Notes under the pieces: model-generated
Seen by the model: the letters and a program-made list of their open reading frames with translations, nothing else
Told to the model about the DNA's origin: nothing
Databases searched by the model: none
Position numbers and translations under genes: made by a program
Shown: positions 1 to 10,935 of the stretch, piece after piece
Layout: each line of letters starts with the position of its first letter
Numbering within the stretch: the stretch's first letter is position 1
Source: Circinella umbellata
Taxonomy: Eukaryota; Mucoromycota; Mucoromycetes; Mucorales; Lichtheimiaceae
DNA: 51,733 nt
NCBI GenBank assembly: GCA_025093555.1
Contig: JAIWNF010000119.1
Coordinates: 1 to 51,733, forward strand
Direction of reading: 5' to 3'

Positions 1-1520
1 GAATGACATTTCCTCCACAATCAAAGGAAATACAGCAGCAGACTGAAGGTGATCTTGATCTAACAGTCACTGATCGAGATGACTCTAGACGACCTAAACC
101 AGTTATACGACGGGTACATACTTATCGTACCATCAATAAACATCTTGGGCAAAATAAGGTATCCCCATTCACAGAACTTCCAACATTTCATGGTGCCACA
201 TTCTTTCCAGTCGATATTATGCATCTTCTTAGACCTGGTATTGGCAAGCAGCTATGGAGCATAATCCGAGGGACATATGGTACTGATAATTGTCCTTTAT
301 ATCTGCCAAACGCCACACAAGAATTAATTAGAGTGCGAATAGCAGCATCACGTAATCTTATACCATTATCATTTTCAGGAGATTGTGGTGATTTGTCTTA
401 CCAAAGCGGTTTCTATCGAGCAGTTGATTGGATTCATTTCGTTTTGTATATTGTGCCTACAATTATTCTAGAGCTTTATGTTGACCCAGCGACATGTAAA
501 GCACTGATCGACTTATCTACTATTTATTGATATGCGTTTTCTAGAGAAATAGACAAAGATGGTATTTCATGTTTACGGAATGCTGTGAGATATTGGATAA
601 AATGGTTAGAGGACCAAGTGAATAGTGGAAACATATCCCCTGCAGTTTTTACAATCAATCAGCACTACCTTACTCATTTATGTAAGACTATTGAACATAA
701 TGGCCCTCTACTATACTTAGCTGCTTTTAATATGGAAAGGGCAATTGGGGAAATAAAAAAAAGAGTACGCTCAAAACGCCATGTAGGAAAAAATGCAGGT
801 AACATTTTAATTGAACTAGCAGCTGTACGTAAACGAAAACGACAAGGATTAGACGACGATTGTTGGAATGATGATGATGATAACAAAGAAGATAATGATA
901 TTATAAGAAAGGGGTCAAAGGTGGATGCAATTTTTTTGCCAGATGATCCAGATAGTCCCGAAATATGGGGTCCGTTTGCTGAAGATACCATCCAGTCCTT
1001 ACACTGCAGAGAAGCACTATGTCATTTCTAGGCCTGGCGAAATGAGACGTATGAAGGCATAAGTATTAATCCAGATCAGATTCTCGAGACTGGAAGTAAG
1101 CTATACAACAAGGACAAAAACACATATGGTGGAACAACCAGAGAGTCTCTCATAAGAATGCATATTTACGTTGATGCAAGTAAAACAAGGAAACGTAGTG
1201 TAATTGAACGACAGCAACATCAGTACTTCGGTGTCATCAAATATTTCTTTAAACATAGCTACGTACTACAAGGTAAATTGTGTGAAAAAATCCTTGCATT
1301 TGTTGAACTGTACAAGTTGAACAAAGGTAATGGACCATGGCCGTATAAGACTGAAAATGGCGGTAAACAGCGAGTTGTAGTTGAAGCAAGTGATATAATT
1401 GGGTTTGCAGGATGTACAAAAGGAATGGATACTAGAGAATATATTTATTGGTCTCAAAAAAATACACACACCAAAAAAGAGTTACTGATTGATTACAGAC
1501 TTGAATATATTCCCAAATAA
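1..1520 (+). pseudogene. Broken tnp2/CACTA-like transposase, copy A (5' end outside window)
   Basis: One reading frame runs through this stretch but is cut by TGA at 528-530 and TAG at 1029-1031. The three pieces are collinear with copy C on the other strand at 10936-12330: both carry a VDIMHL/LDIMHL block, a TINQHYL block, a GEIKK/GEIKR block and an SPEIW block. In tnp2 (CACTA) transposases the DxMH aspartate and a later FxxER glutamate are taken as catalytic. Copy A keeps both (DIMHL near 210-225 and NMERAIGE near 730-755). The N-terminal third with the first aspartate lies outside the window. The family assignment rests on these motifs and on copy C. The nonsense codons mark it as dead. 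Function when alive: cut-and-paste transposition in the nucleus. Confidence 0.8.
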
Positions 1521-2620
1521 AAAATGTCTTCAACTCATCATATGCTGGTATATTAGTTTAGCTTCTCAAATGTTCTTCTAAACGCTTTTTAAATAAATAT
1601 ATGTCAAGTTTTCTTTTTGGGTATTTTTCATATATCATATAAACATATCTCGGTTTTTTTTATTATATGATTTCTTTTTCTAAATGTATAAAATTTAATT
1701 ATATCTTTTGAATATGTTTTGAATTTAGTAATATTTTTCGAATATTTTTTAATTTTTTTTTGAGTTTAAATATATTTCTTGAATATGTATTAAACACCTG
1801 AATATTTTCTAATTTTTTTTCTTTCAAGGTGAGTAGGCATAAATTGTTGTAACAGCCTAGATAACATATAAAAATAATAGCAATAATAAAGTAAAAAGTT
1901 GGATGAAATAAAAGAAATAGTTAATATATATATAACACAGGATGAAGCAGAATAAAGATAGTAACAATGTTGTGTGCTTGATGTTCTGTGGTAGTTTCTG
2001 TGGTAGTAATAATAGCAACGTATTATTATTTTTGTATAACAAACAAAAAAGTAGTAGTAAAAAACGCGAGTTTATTATTTATAAGTTGAAAACTATAATC
2101 ATAATAAAAAAAAGACTATATAAAAATTCTCATGTCACTCTGAATTCCACTGAAACTTTTTTACCAACCTTTCTATACTTTTCTATACATGTTTTAAACA
2201 TTGAATGAATAAGATGGCTAAGCAGATGTTGTGAGAAGCTTTCGTCTTTGTTATATATCTTAATGCTTCAATAATAAAAAAAAGGTTTTCTATAATTTTT
2301 TAAACTACTAATTAATAATGTCTGTTTTTTTTCTCAATAGCATCTGCTGTATAGAATGAATTTCTCTTTTTATTTTTTCTGTAGTATTATGAGCAGTTTC
2401 ATAGATGTTATCTGTTGATTTATTAGATTAATGTCTGCCGATTTATAACGGTTGTAAAGAAATAAAGAAAAAAAGGATTTTTTTACTCATATAAAATACA
2501 CCTGCTATTTTTTTAAAAAAAGCCACTTGCTTGAATTTATTTCAAATCCAGTTGGGGTGAAATCAGGATGTGTTTAATTGTATATATTGATTGAGTGTAT
2601 TGTACTAAGATATTATATAG
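1521..2620. other. AT-rich spacer, no gene seen
   Basis: Very AT-rich DNA with T-tracts and short ATATTTTT-type runs. The short ORFs here (for example 1942-2208) show no domain, no plausible exon partner and a biased Asn/Ser/Lys composition typical of AT-rich noise. It may include the 3' end of copy A, but I cannot place a terminus. Confidence 0.5.
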
Positions 2621-3645
2621 ATGCCAACTATAGGAGAACGTATTGCTCCTAGAGAGCAAAGAAATGTGGAGCGTAGGGTAGCTGTTGAGTAAGAGAATGC
2701 ACAACGTGGAGCATTGGAAATGGAGGATCGTATCCGTGCATTAGAAGCACAGAACGCGGGACTTGTAAGCTATATGGAGGCGATGGGGGATGTTATCACC
2801 AGACAGGTAATGGCTCAACAAGTAGCACCCTCGGTTGTCAACCAAGTTGGTACAGCCATACCTATACCAAGTATTCCAGTGGGTCATGTGCCAACTGTCT
2901 CTATAAGAAAATTGATAAATTTCTAATTAAATAAATATGTAAAAAAAGCAATTAGTAACATTATTGAAAAATAGGATGCCATTTGCAAACAGAACGAAGA
3001 GTTACGCACAGAAGGGTTCAACCTGAGTGAGAAGTACACGACTCCTCACAATCATGCTGCACGTTCGAGGATCATGTCGTACGTGCAAGGTCTTCAGTGG
3101 TTTGAGATCTCTTCTAAGGACTTGTCGAAAATGGTGTACAACCATTTTGACAATGAATGGGCTAAGAAGAGACTTACACCTGCGCGTGCTGCTGTAAGAA
3201 AGATGACAAATCGTCGAAATGGCCGTCGTCATATGGTAAGTAATAAAGAAGAAAAAAATTATTAGTAAGTTTTGATCCTGACCCATTGAGTAGAAATGCA
3301 AGAGACGACATACCGCATTCGGATGTCATCAGGCAGAGTTTGAGTCTTGCTTCCCAGGCGGGGAGGCATTGCTCCAATCCAAGTACATGTCTGATGAAGA
3401 GACTGATCATAAGTACTCCGGTAATGTTGGAAAGCGTATAGTAGTCAAGAAACTACAATGGTTGAATGAGAAGGTAAATATTTGTCATAATGATTCTTGG
3501 TTATACGTTTTATCTTGAATATTAACAAGTTGTTATAGGGAAAGGGATTTTTTCCCATCTCGATGAGTTGTCCCCTCCTGCTCCTTCTATTGGGTTGTTG
3601 AGAGTAGAAGGTGCCAGCAATGTTGTGTTGAATGATGATGAATGA
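2621..3645 (+). pseudogene. Decayed multi-exon gene of unknown function
   Basis: I do not recognise this family. An ATG at 2621 opens a frame rich in charged residues (ERIAPREQRN, then ALEMEDRIRALEAQ, a short coiled-coil-like stretch). It is interrupted by TAA at 2690-2692, where CAA would fit. Further coding blocks at about 2975-3234, 3296-3473 and 3540-3645 are separated by GT...AG intervals: GTAAG at 3236 to a TAG near 3295, and GTAAATA at 3474 to TATAG near 3539. They encode basic segments (RMTNRR-type), a Cys/His-containing block (KCKRRHTAFGCH) and a tail with FSHLDELSPPAPS. The last block is out of phase with the preceding exon, so a frameshift is likely. It follows copy A on the same strand by 1.1 kb and could be a passenger or second gene of that element; this is only inference. 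Confidence 0.4.
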
Positions 3646-4393
3646 CAACAACTAAATGAATGGGTTGTTAATCAATAAAAAAACGCTGCACAATTGTTTG
3701 TTGTGTAGACGAAACAGAAGAATTTTTTTTAAACAGTGGGGTAACTTATAACATTATTGAAAGAGTATGTGTGACCATACACCTGCAGTCATGTTTTTTT
3801 GTGGGGGAGGGTATATATAAATAAATATGCTTCAGTCTCCTACAAAAAATATTTTTTTTACGATACTTCTACTTTATTCTTTCTACCTCCCTTATACTTC
3901 TTTGATTATATTACCTTTTACTCTAATGTGGTTGATAGATGTCACAATTCTCATAAACTTATCAGCCACTTTAATATTATCAATGGAAGATGAAGAATCA
4001 CTTTTTTTTGGTTTTATTTCTTTATAGATTGCTTAACTTTTTACACCAAACTACATCTAATAATCGTTAACTGTTTTCACTAGTTCTACCATAATTATTA
4101 ATATTCATGAAATAATGCTTGATATCTGAAAATAACTTCTGATATTGAAGGTAGCATTTACAATGTAATCATAGGTTCTTAATTTTTTTTTAGCTTTGTT
4201 CATGTCGTATTATTACTTAACTTCTACATTTTTTTTATCAAACTTCTTTAGTTTATTAATTGCTCAAGAAAAATGATTGATTAATGACTGAAAATGACCC
4301 AACGTTATTATAAATTTTATTAAAATAAAAGAAAAGATATAGAGGTAATATTACTTAACAGATAGAAAAAAAAGTATAAAGTAGTTGTATTTA
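3646..4393. other. AT-rich spacer, no gene seen
   Basis: Low-complexity AT-rich DNA with T-tracts. Two overlapping short ORFs at 3799-4027 are hydrophobic Phe/Tyr/Leu-rich translations of T-rich sequence and have no supporting context. I could not identify a terminus for copy B here. Confidence 0.4.
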
Positions 4394-7300
4394 TTATGCT
4401 AACATCTTTTTTGGTAAAGGAATAATGGTGATTCTGCTATTTGCATTTGTTTCAGTATTATATTTAATAATAGCAACTTGTCTATACAAACGATGGATTG
4501 GTACAATGCATGTCATATCTTCAGCACGAAAATAACTACACCAGATTTCAAGATAGGGATTCACATATCGTCGACCATCGTTTTCTCCATGGATGCTGTA
4601 CCAGCGAACATAAGCAAATATATGCTCTTTTGAAATACCATCAACTATTTGCACATGCTGGAAAAAAAATTGGATTTCACAAGGCCATGCCATTGCTTCA
4701 CCACAGTCGTCTGCATAGAATAGAACTTGTACGTGTGCACCTCGTCATGATCGTGACTCAGTGCTATGGTATGTTTGTCCCATCATTTTTATTGTGTTCA
4801 TTTTCCAATATTGATTACTGACAAATTGTTGACCATCACCAGCTTGAGTAAAATGAACAAAATGCTGACCGTACACAAGATTATAAAACTGCAACAAAAA
4901 CTATACAGTTGTTCGGGCATATATATTTCTCGGCCATAATTCAAAGGATGTGTGTCTGGTGGTAAAGGCTCACTACCAGTGACAAGAGCAGCATGTTGGA
5001 TGTTTGTGGATAAAGGCGAAAAATGAATGTGGATCGAATTGGTGGTGGATGACATTGACTGTATTAGGGATGGGTTGGACGAGATCAAGAAAATAATTCA
5101 GAAAATTAAAGTGATGTTGATGATCCTGGAAGAGGGCTTCAAACGATCGAACGAAATCGCGAGCACCAGTCTTTTGCAAGAATCTTTTCATAAATGTTGC
5201 TTCGAATGAATCTTTTTGATTGGTGTCGATCTCCTTTAAATATCCATTGTATCTTTCAAATGAGAAGAGCCAGTAAGCGTACAATGGTCCAAAATCCTCG
5301 ATCATGACGTCCAAATGCATGTGAAGATGCATATTCGGTGTGATTTCCTCTGGTCCATATAAATCTTCTACACCGGTACAGAATTGGTGGATTAAAGTGG
5401 CAGCTTCTTGAATCTCATCTATTGTAATAGACGGCTTAACCATTAATCGACATGCATCAACAAACTTCAACCAGTTCTTCAAGTATCTTCGTTCAAGGTG
5501 ACCATCAAGCACAACAGGCGAGTATACAATGCACCATGATTTCCAATCATCAGCAGTCATGTAAGAAAAACCTTGCCCACTTACAATTTTCCGCTTCAAG
5601 GAAACATAATCAGGAGGGAGAAGAATACCATCTGCGAGTACTTGCATTTGTTGTAAGTCGGTATCCGTAAGAAAACCTCTACTGAGCCAGACTTTGGTCA
5701 TTCTTTTTGCTGTCCCAAGGAACAAATTATGCATCGGGTCGACGATAGTACAACGGACAGGATCAAAATATTGAAGTCTATGGAGCTCAGACCATCTTGT
5801 ACCATTTTGCCGCTCACGTTCCCGTCGTTCACCCATTGTTTCAGCATGTCGCATTGTTCAGCATGCTCCCGATTATCCTCCATTGTACGTGATATCCAGT
5901 TATCCATGTCAAACCCAGAGTAATCGAGGTTCGTTGTACCAGGGAAAACAGAAAATTGGCGATGGCATTTGTGGCAACCACAGCGACTTGCGTGCGAGGT
6001 AAAACCACTTACTTTCCGAGCAGCAGGTATGTCACAAGCAACATTCAACAGAGCCAATCGAACGCGAACCCCATCTGGATGTTCCGCTGTAACAATTCTT
6101 TTACCATTATACCATTCCAACAACTCATCAACCATAGGTCGAAGGTAATGATTTATATCGGAAGTACTTGCTTCTCGAGGACCAGGCATCACACCAACAA
6201 GGATGACATTTTCAGTTTTAAAACGTTCAGATCGTGGGAGGTTATTAACAGTCAGATAGATAGCACCACACGAGTATGTCGAATTTTCGAATGGACCAAA
6301 CCAATCAACATTTAAAGTTAATAATAACGAACGCGGCTCTGCAACAAATTGATGGCCATCCCGATCAACAAATTCTCTCCACATGTCACCATCAAAAACA
6401 TCATAAAATGTATCAGCAACACGACTGCGACTTCGCCATTCCTCTATCTTTGCTTCAAAACTTGGCCGCATGAATAACCTCGTTATACTAGAAGATAAAG
6501 GCTGGTACGAATATTCCTTTACGGGTTTCCAGTAATTACCAATTGTTCTGAACAGCACATTTTGACATGAGTTAGGATAACGGATATCGTCGTTGGTGCA
6601 CGTCCTTGGACAGTTTGGATCGGCGAGGAGAAATAAGCTATGACATCGTGGACAAGAAACATATTTACGTAATGAATCTGTTAAAGTAGAGAAGCCAGTA
6701 ATACGACGCAAAGTTGCAAGTGAAGTGGGAATGTTGGCCGTTGGGTATATATCTTGAAGAAGAACAATACAAAAGTTGATGATGATACTTGACAAGTGCT
6801 CGGAAACAAAATGAAGTTGGAATAGCACAAGGAAGATCACAACGAGGATAGTGGGTGCTGATATGTGTATATTTCTGGTGTAGTTCCCGGTAGAGGATCA
6901 AGGTAAGTGCCTTTTTTAGTTATAGTTGTAAATATTATTCGGTTAGAATTTTACAATTTGATACAATAAAATTGCTATGTGTAAACCAACCTTGGTCATG
7001 ATTTGCTACATCGTTTTCAATGACTCCATCATTACCGAATTCGAGATCTTCGGCATTTATGACTTCATTGTCATTCAGCTCTCCATTGACAAACTCATCG
7101 TCGTCAACTGCAAATACCTCGTCTTCATTATTAAAAGGAACGAGGCGATGGCTTGAAACTGCATCTATAGTATGAAAAATCGTTAAATAACTTTTGTATA
7201 CGACTGCTACAACTAAAATATTAACCCATACCAGGAGATGGAGCAGGAGCATCATCAATTATAAAATCACCTATATCTATATCCATATTGGCACCAGGAG

Positions 7301-7590
7301 ATAATGATATAGGTGATCCAGTTTCACTTCGGGTATTAGCTTCAATATTAGCTACGATGGCGATACTATATGTATATATATATAGATAAGTTATAAATTA
7401 TTAACTAACACTCAAAAGAATATAGAATAAATTAAAGCTACCATTATGTGAGAATCTATTAAATGTATGTTCTCGAAGGACCGGTCTTCATGATATTCTC
7501 GCACTCGTGCTGTCACCATTTGAAAACCATTATTGGTCAAACCACACTGCCGGCAAAAGCATGCGACTAAACGGCATTGCGATTGTCCTC
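4394..7590 (-). pseudogene. Broken tnp2/CACTA transposase, copy B
   Basis: Read on the minus strand, the blocks occur in tnp2 order. First is an N-terminal Cys cluster (CFCRQCG, about 7530) and an acidic stretch (about 7035-7258). Then come a VDWFGPF block with the likely first catalytic Asp (about 6300), GVMPGP and HKCHRQF. Next are DPMHNLFLG with the second Asp (about 5730), NMHLHMHL, and FSFERYNGYLKE with the likely Glu (about 5255). The C-terminal block has FAYVRWY (about 4610), ending in TAA at 4394-4396. This is the canonical tnp2 series, closer to plant En/Spm TnpD than copies A and C are. Coding is spread over three frames: shifts occur near 5850 (a local near-duplication of CATGCTGAA), near 5025 and near 4900. 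At least one intron probably lies around 7175-7215. It cannot encode a full transposase as written. Confidence 0.85.
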
Positions 7591-7821
7591 CATTCAGTCA
7601 AAAAAAAAAGACAAGGAATTAAAAAGTGTAATGGTATGATTCTCTCTTTTTATTTTGAATTTATACCATGCTCTTTTATATTACTTATAGCTCCTTATCC
7701 AATATTCCCTTTTGCTTTCTATTACATGCTTTAATATTAAATTAACTTGCTTTCTGAGTTTCCCTTTTCTTTATATCTTTAATTACCCAAAGTTGCATAA
7801 TTTTCAATGGTTTATGGTAAT

Positions 7822-8092
7822 ACAAATAATTATCTAATAACAAATCATCTATTGTTTATAATAAAATTCAAAGATAAAAAAATCCCTCCCTCCTTTCATT
7901 GAGTATATATATATCAAATATATGTAACAGATAATTATTTGTTTATAATAAAATGCAAAGAATAAAAAAATCAAAATAAATAAATCCCCCCTTTCATTAG
8001 AGTATTACACGATCTTTATATCATAAAATAATATGTACAAATAATTATTTGTTTATATATAATAAAATGCAAAGGAAAAAAAATTCGGGTGC
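7822..8092. repeat. Degenerate tandem repeat, period about 105-110 bp
   Basis: Two and a half copies of a unit carrying ATAATTATTTG, TTTATAATAAAATGCAAAG and a CCTTTCATT segment start near 7822, 7927 and 8037. The units differ by small indels. The surrounding 7591-8344 stretch is AT-rich and shows no convincing gene; a short ORF at 7507-7734 runs antisense across the copy B N-terminus. Confidence 0.65.
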
Positions 8093-8344
8093 ATACACAA
8101 TTCTCATATTATACAAAAAAAAGTCAGGGGACTATCTATAAGCAATAATAAAAAAGGGGGATATATAAGTGTTATATTATCGATACAATAATTTTTGTGC
8201 ATTAGATTTTTTTCACTTGCATGTTATAAAGTTTATTAAATATAAAAGAAAATCATCAAATACAAATACTATACATGGTTTCTGAATATACTTCACCTCG
8301 CGTATTTATTTATTCAATGATCCCAACATTATATTAGACAATTA

Positions 8345-8690
8345 TTACGCTGTCTTGCAACCACGTAATAATCCATTTTTTGCGCAGTGATGAATGGCCA
8401 GTAACCCCGAAGGAATATTGGAACGAAGAAGCCGATTCTGCTTCCATTGTAGTGCTTTAAGTTGTTTTGTGCGCCAAGTATCCCTATGCCTTCCCAAATG
8501 TTTTATAAATGCTTTAATTTTACCTTTTAAGTAATCCCATTGTTCTTGATGGGAGCCTTGAGCAGTCAAATGTGGAAGTAATTGAGTAAGATAAGATGCA
8601 AAGTCTTGTTGAAAAGCCTTAATTTTAGTGTACCTAGGGTTACCACGCCAAAAACCTTTCCCTCTTGGTATTATGCCACATTACAGTTTT
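8345..8690 (-). pseudogene. LINE ORF2 fragment (linker between endonuclease and reverse transcriptase)
   Basis: On the minus strand a frame reads GKGFWRGNPRYTK, then a helical block, then WRTKQLKALQWKQNRLLRS. This 'FWR-NP' plus basic helical pattern is what follows the endonuclease domain in L1-like LINE ORF2 proteins. The same layout occurs at 48080-48270 of this window (GHDIWRANPI followed by a basic Arg/Gln-rich stretch), inside an element with recognisable EN and RT domains. Stops close both ends, so only about 110 residues remain. It is a fragment and no activity is possible. Its strand matches the LINE ORF1 at 14003-14725, so both may derive from one copy split by copy C. Confidence 0.65.
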
Positions 8691-9072
8691 CCAGGCGACT
8701 GAAAATCTATGGTGTGAGACTGATTGTCTAAATCTACAGAAAATCTACGATTTTGACAATTTCCTACATTTTCAGAGACTGCAATTTGAAGAAAAAAAGT
8801 GATTTTTCATAGATTTTCCAAAGATTTTCCAAAGATTTTCAGACTTTTTCAGTAGATATTTCATAGATTTATATGGCTGTTTTTATTACATAAAATAAAA
8901 ATAAAACAATTCAATGTGACAAATATGCCCTTATATTGTTCCAAATGATTCAGTATAACTGTTGGATTTATTTATTTATACATCTTTATTACTACATCAT
9001 ATAGCTACTCCTAAAAAAACTACATAGAAAGATCAAATATTTGTACTACAAATTTATGCTGTAACTTTATTA
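8691..9072. repeat. AT-rich spacer with repeated AAAATCT/AGATTTTC words
   Basis: Between about 8700 and 8880 the words GAAAATCTA and its complement TAGATTTTC recur in both orientations, with three near-tandem AAAGATTTTCC units at about 8810-8850. The rest is AT-rich and noncoding as far as I can see, and includes the 3' flank of the gene ending at 9073. Confidence 0.5.
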
Positions 9073-10654
9073 CTACTTTTTTCTTTTATATTTCAAATCA
9101 TTGTTTTTCTTTCTTTTGGCAGGAAATGGTTCTTCCTCAACAAACGAACTTTGTCCGGATATAGTACTATCGCTCTGTACCTTTCCCTCTTTACTACTGC
9201 CTTTTCTTGTCCTCTTAGAGAGTCTTGTCGCGCTCCTCTTCTTATTACTCTTTTTGTTACTATTGCTCTTCTTCTTGCTAGTCTTTTTGTTATTAGCCCT
9301 TTTTTTGCTATTCTTATTGTTTTTCGCATTGTACTTCGATATTTTAGTATTAACTAAAACACTATCACTGTCATTATTAGAGCTTGAACTGTTGTAACTA
9401 CTGCTGCTATCATCAGAGCTTGAGTCAACACTTGTATTGGTATCTGAACTTGATTCTTCTTTATTAGCACTAGTATCCGAACTTGATTCTTCTTCATTGG
9501 TACTGCCACATGAACTTGACTGATCTCCACTGCTATTGCTATTTGAATTGTCATGATTTATTTTCTCTACTGATTTCCTATTATCATTGCTAAAGGTATC
9601 AAATTAGCCATATATGAAATGCGCATTTCTGATATACTACTGTCATCACTATTGTTCTTACAGTAACCTGACTGACCTTTCAATAGATTCAACATCATTT
9701 TCCATTTGCCTCGTTGCTTCATCCCGTTCAGCTAACCAACAACAGTTATTACTTTTATTAATATATCACATACGTAATTTCTAATAGAATATCATAAAAG
9801 AGCTCACCTGAAGACAAACGCTTATGTTGGGTATCGATCTGATGGTTAGTTCTTGCATGATGACTTGAATTATCCTGAGTATGTATATCAATTTCGTTGC
9901 CTTGGAAAGTTAGTTCTTGTCCACTAATTGAATTATTCTGACTATTTGCATCATTTTCATTCGCCAACACGTTCTCGTCACTGTGGTTATATGTCATTGC
10001 TGTGAGATTGTTATTTGTATGAGCCATCTTTTTGGTCTGCTTGTTATTTGCTGTTGCTGCATTCTGAAAGCTTTTTGATAATAAAAGACGTGAACCCCAA
10101 CGTCGAGTACATGACTTCAGAGGCATGTATGGTGATGCTTTATGTTCAAGTTGCTTGTACATTTCATTATAAAAATGCTTCACATCTCCCCACTGTACGT
10201 GTTTGTCAAGACCATGCTTCCTTTTACATCTTTCAGCTATTTCAGTAGCAATTGCCTGGCAGTGTTTAAAACGCCACTCAATTTGCGACTTTTCCAGTGC
10301 TAGTAAATTAAGCAGACTGCAGTAATTTTCTATAAGCCATATGAAAAGTTCTTCGCTGTACTGTCATTGGCGGTCAATGTATTCTTGCTTTTTCTTGTCA
10401 AAAACTTTAATGTAACATAGATCGATTAAAACTTGTGGTAAAGATGTTGCTCTTTCAGGCTGAGTTCCTTGATCGTATGCCTCAAGTAAATCCACCAGTC
10501 TACTATTGATTGTGGTTTGTTCTTTTAAAGCATCTTTGATGATTTTCGTGTCTTTCTTATACCGTTTTTCTAGTTTTTGCATTGCACGTTCCAAACGAAT
10601 ATTCGATAATTCGAGGTCCGAGCTTGAGCTTGATTTGTTTTTATTAGATCCCAT
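9073..10654 (-). pseudogene. Spliced gene for a Myb/SANT-like, Ser/Lys-rich nuclear protein with one internal stop; possible transposon accessory gene
   Basis: Exons 10654-9808, 9731-9677 and 9589-9073 join in frame with GT...AG introns into 473 codons, broken only by TGA at 10366-10364 (codon 97; CGA would fit). Residues about 18-46 form a charged helix. Residues about 98-165 have a Myb/SANT or trihelix look: SEELFIWLIENY, then IEWRFKHC, then QWGDVKHFYNEMYKQL. A Ser/Asp/Asn-rich acidic tract follows, then a Lys/Arg/Asn-rich tail resembling nuclear localisation signals. It lies 280 bp downstream of copy C on the same strand. CACTA elements often encode a second DNA-binding protein (TnpA in En/Spm), so a transposon accessory role is plausible but inferred. 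A degenerate host nuclear protein is the alternative. No family is recognised with certainty. Confidence 0.6.
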
Positions 10655-10935
10655 TATGAAATAAAATGTAGAGAAGAATTCGCGGAAAAAAATTATAGAA
10701 ATGTCTAAAGAGACAAAGGTATAATGTTCAAAGTATAATATTGGAGGGGAAAAGGGTATAGTGTTCGAGTAAAAAATTTGAAAAAAAATGAAAATAAAAA
10801 AAAAGGTCGGTATGGAAAAATGTTAGAAGGAGATTTAATATAACTCCAATAAGTTACCAAGCTCTTGATCGTTCAAAGGTTTCATATGTGGATACACAAT
10901 ATATCTTCGGTTAGACATAGCTGTGTACAGTGTAA

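Noticed and set aside
5027..6473. Several plus-strand ORFs (5452-5670, 5956-6315 and others)
   Set aside because: All lie antisense to the well-supported copy B transposase.
9101..9397. Leu/Phe-rich plus-strand ORF resembling a membrane protein
   Set aside because: It is the complement of the Lys/Asn/Ser-rich tail of the gene at 9073-10654; hydrophobic shadows of AAG/AAC-rich codons are expected.
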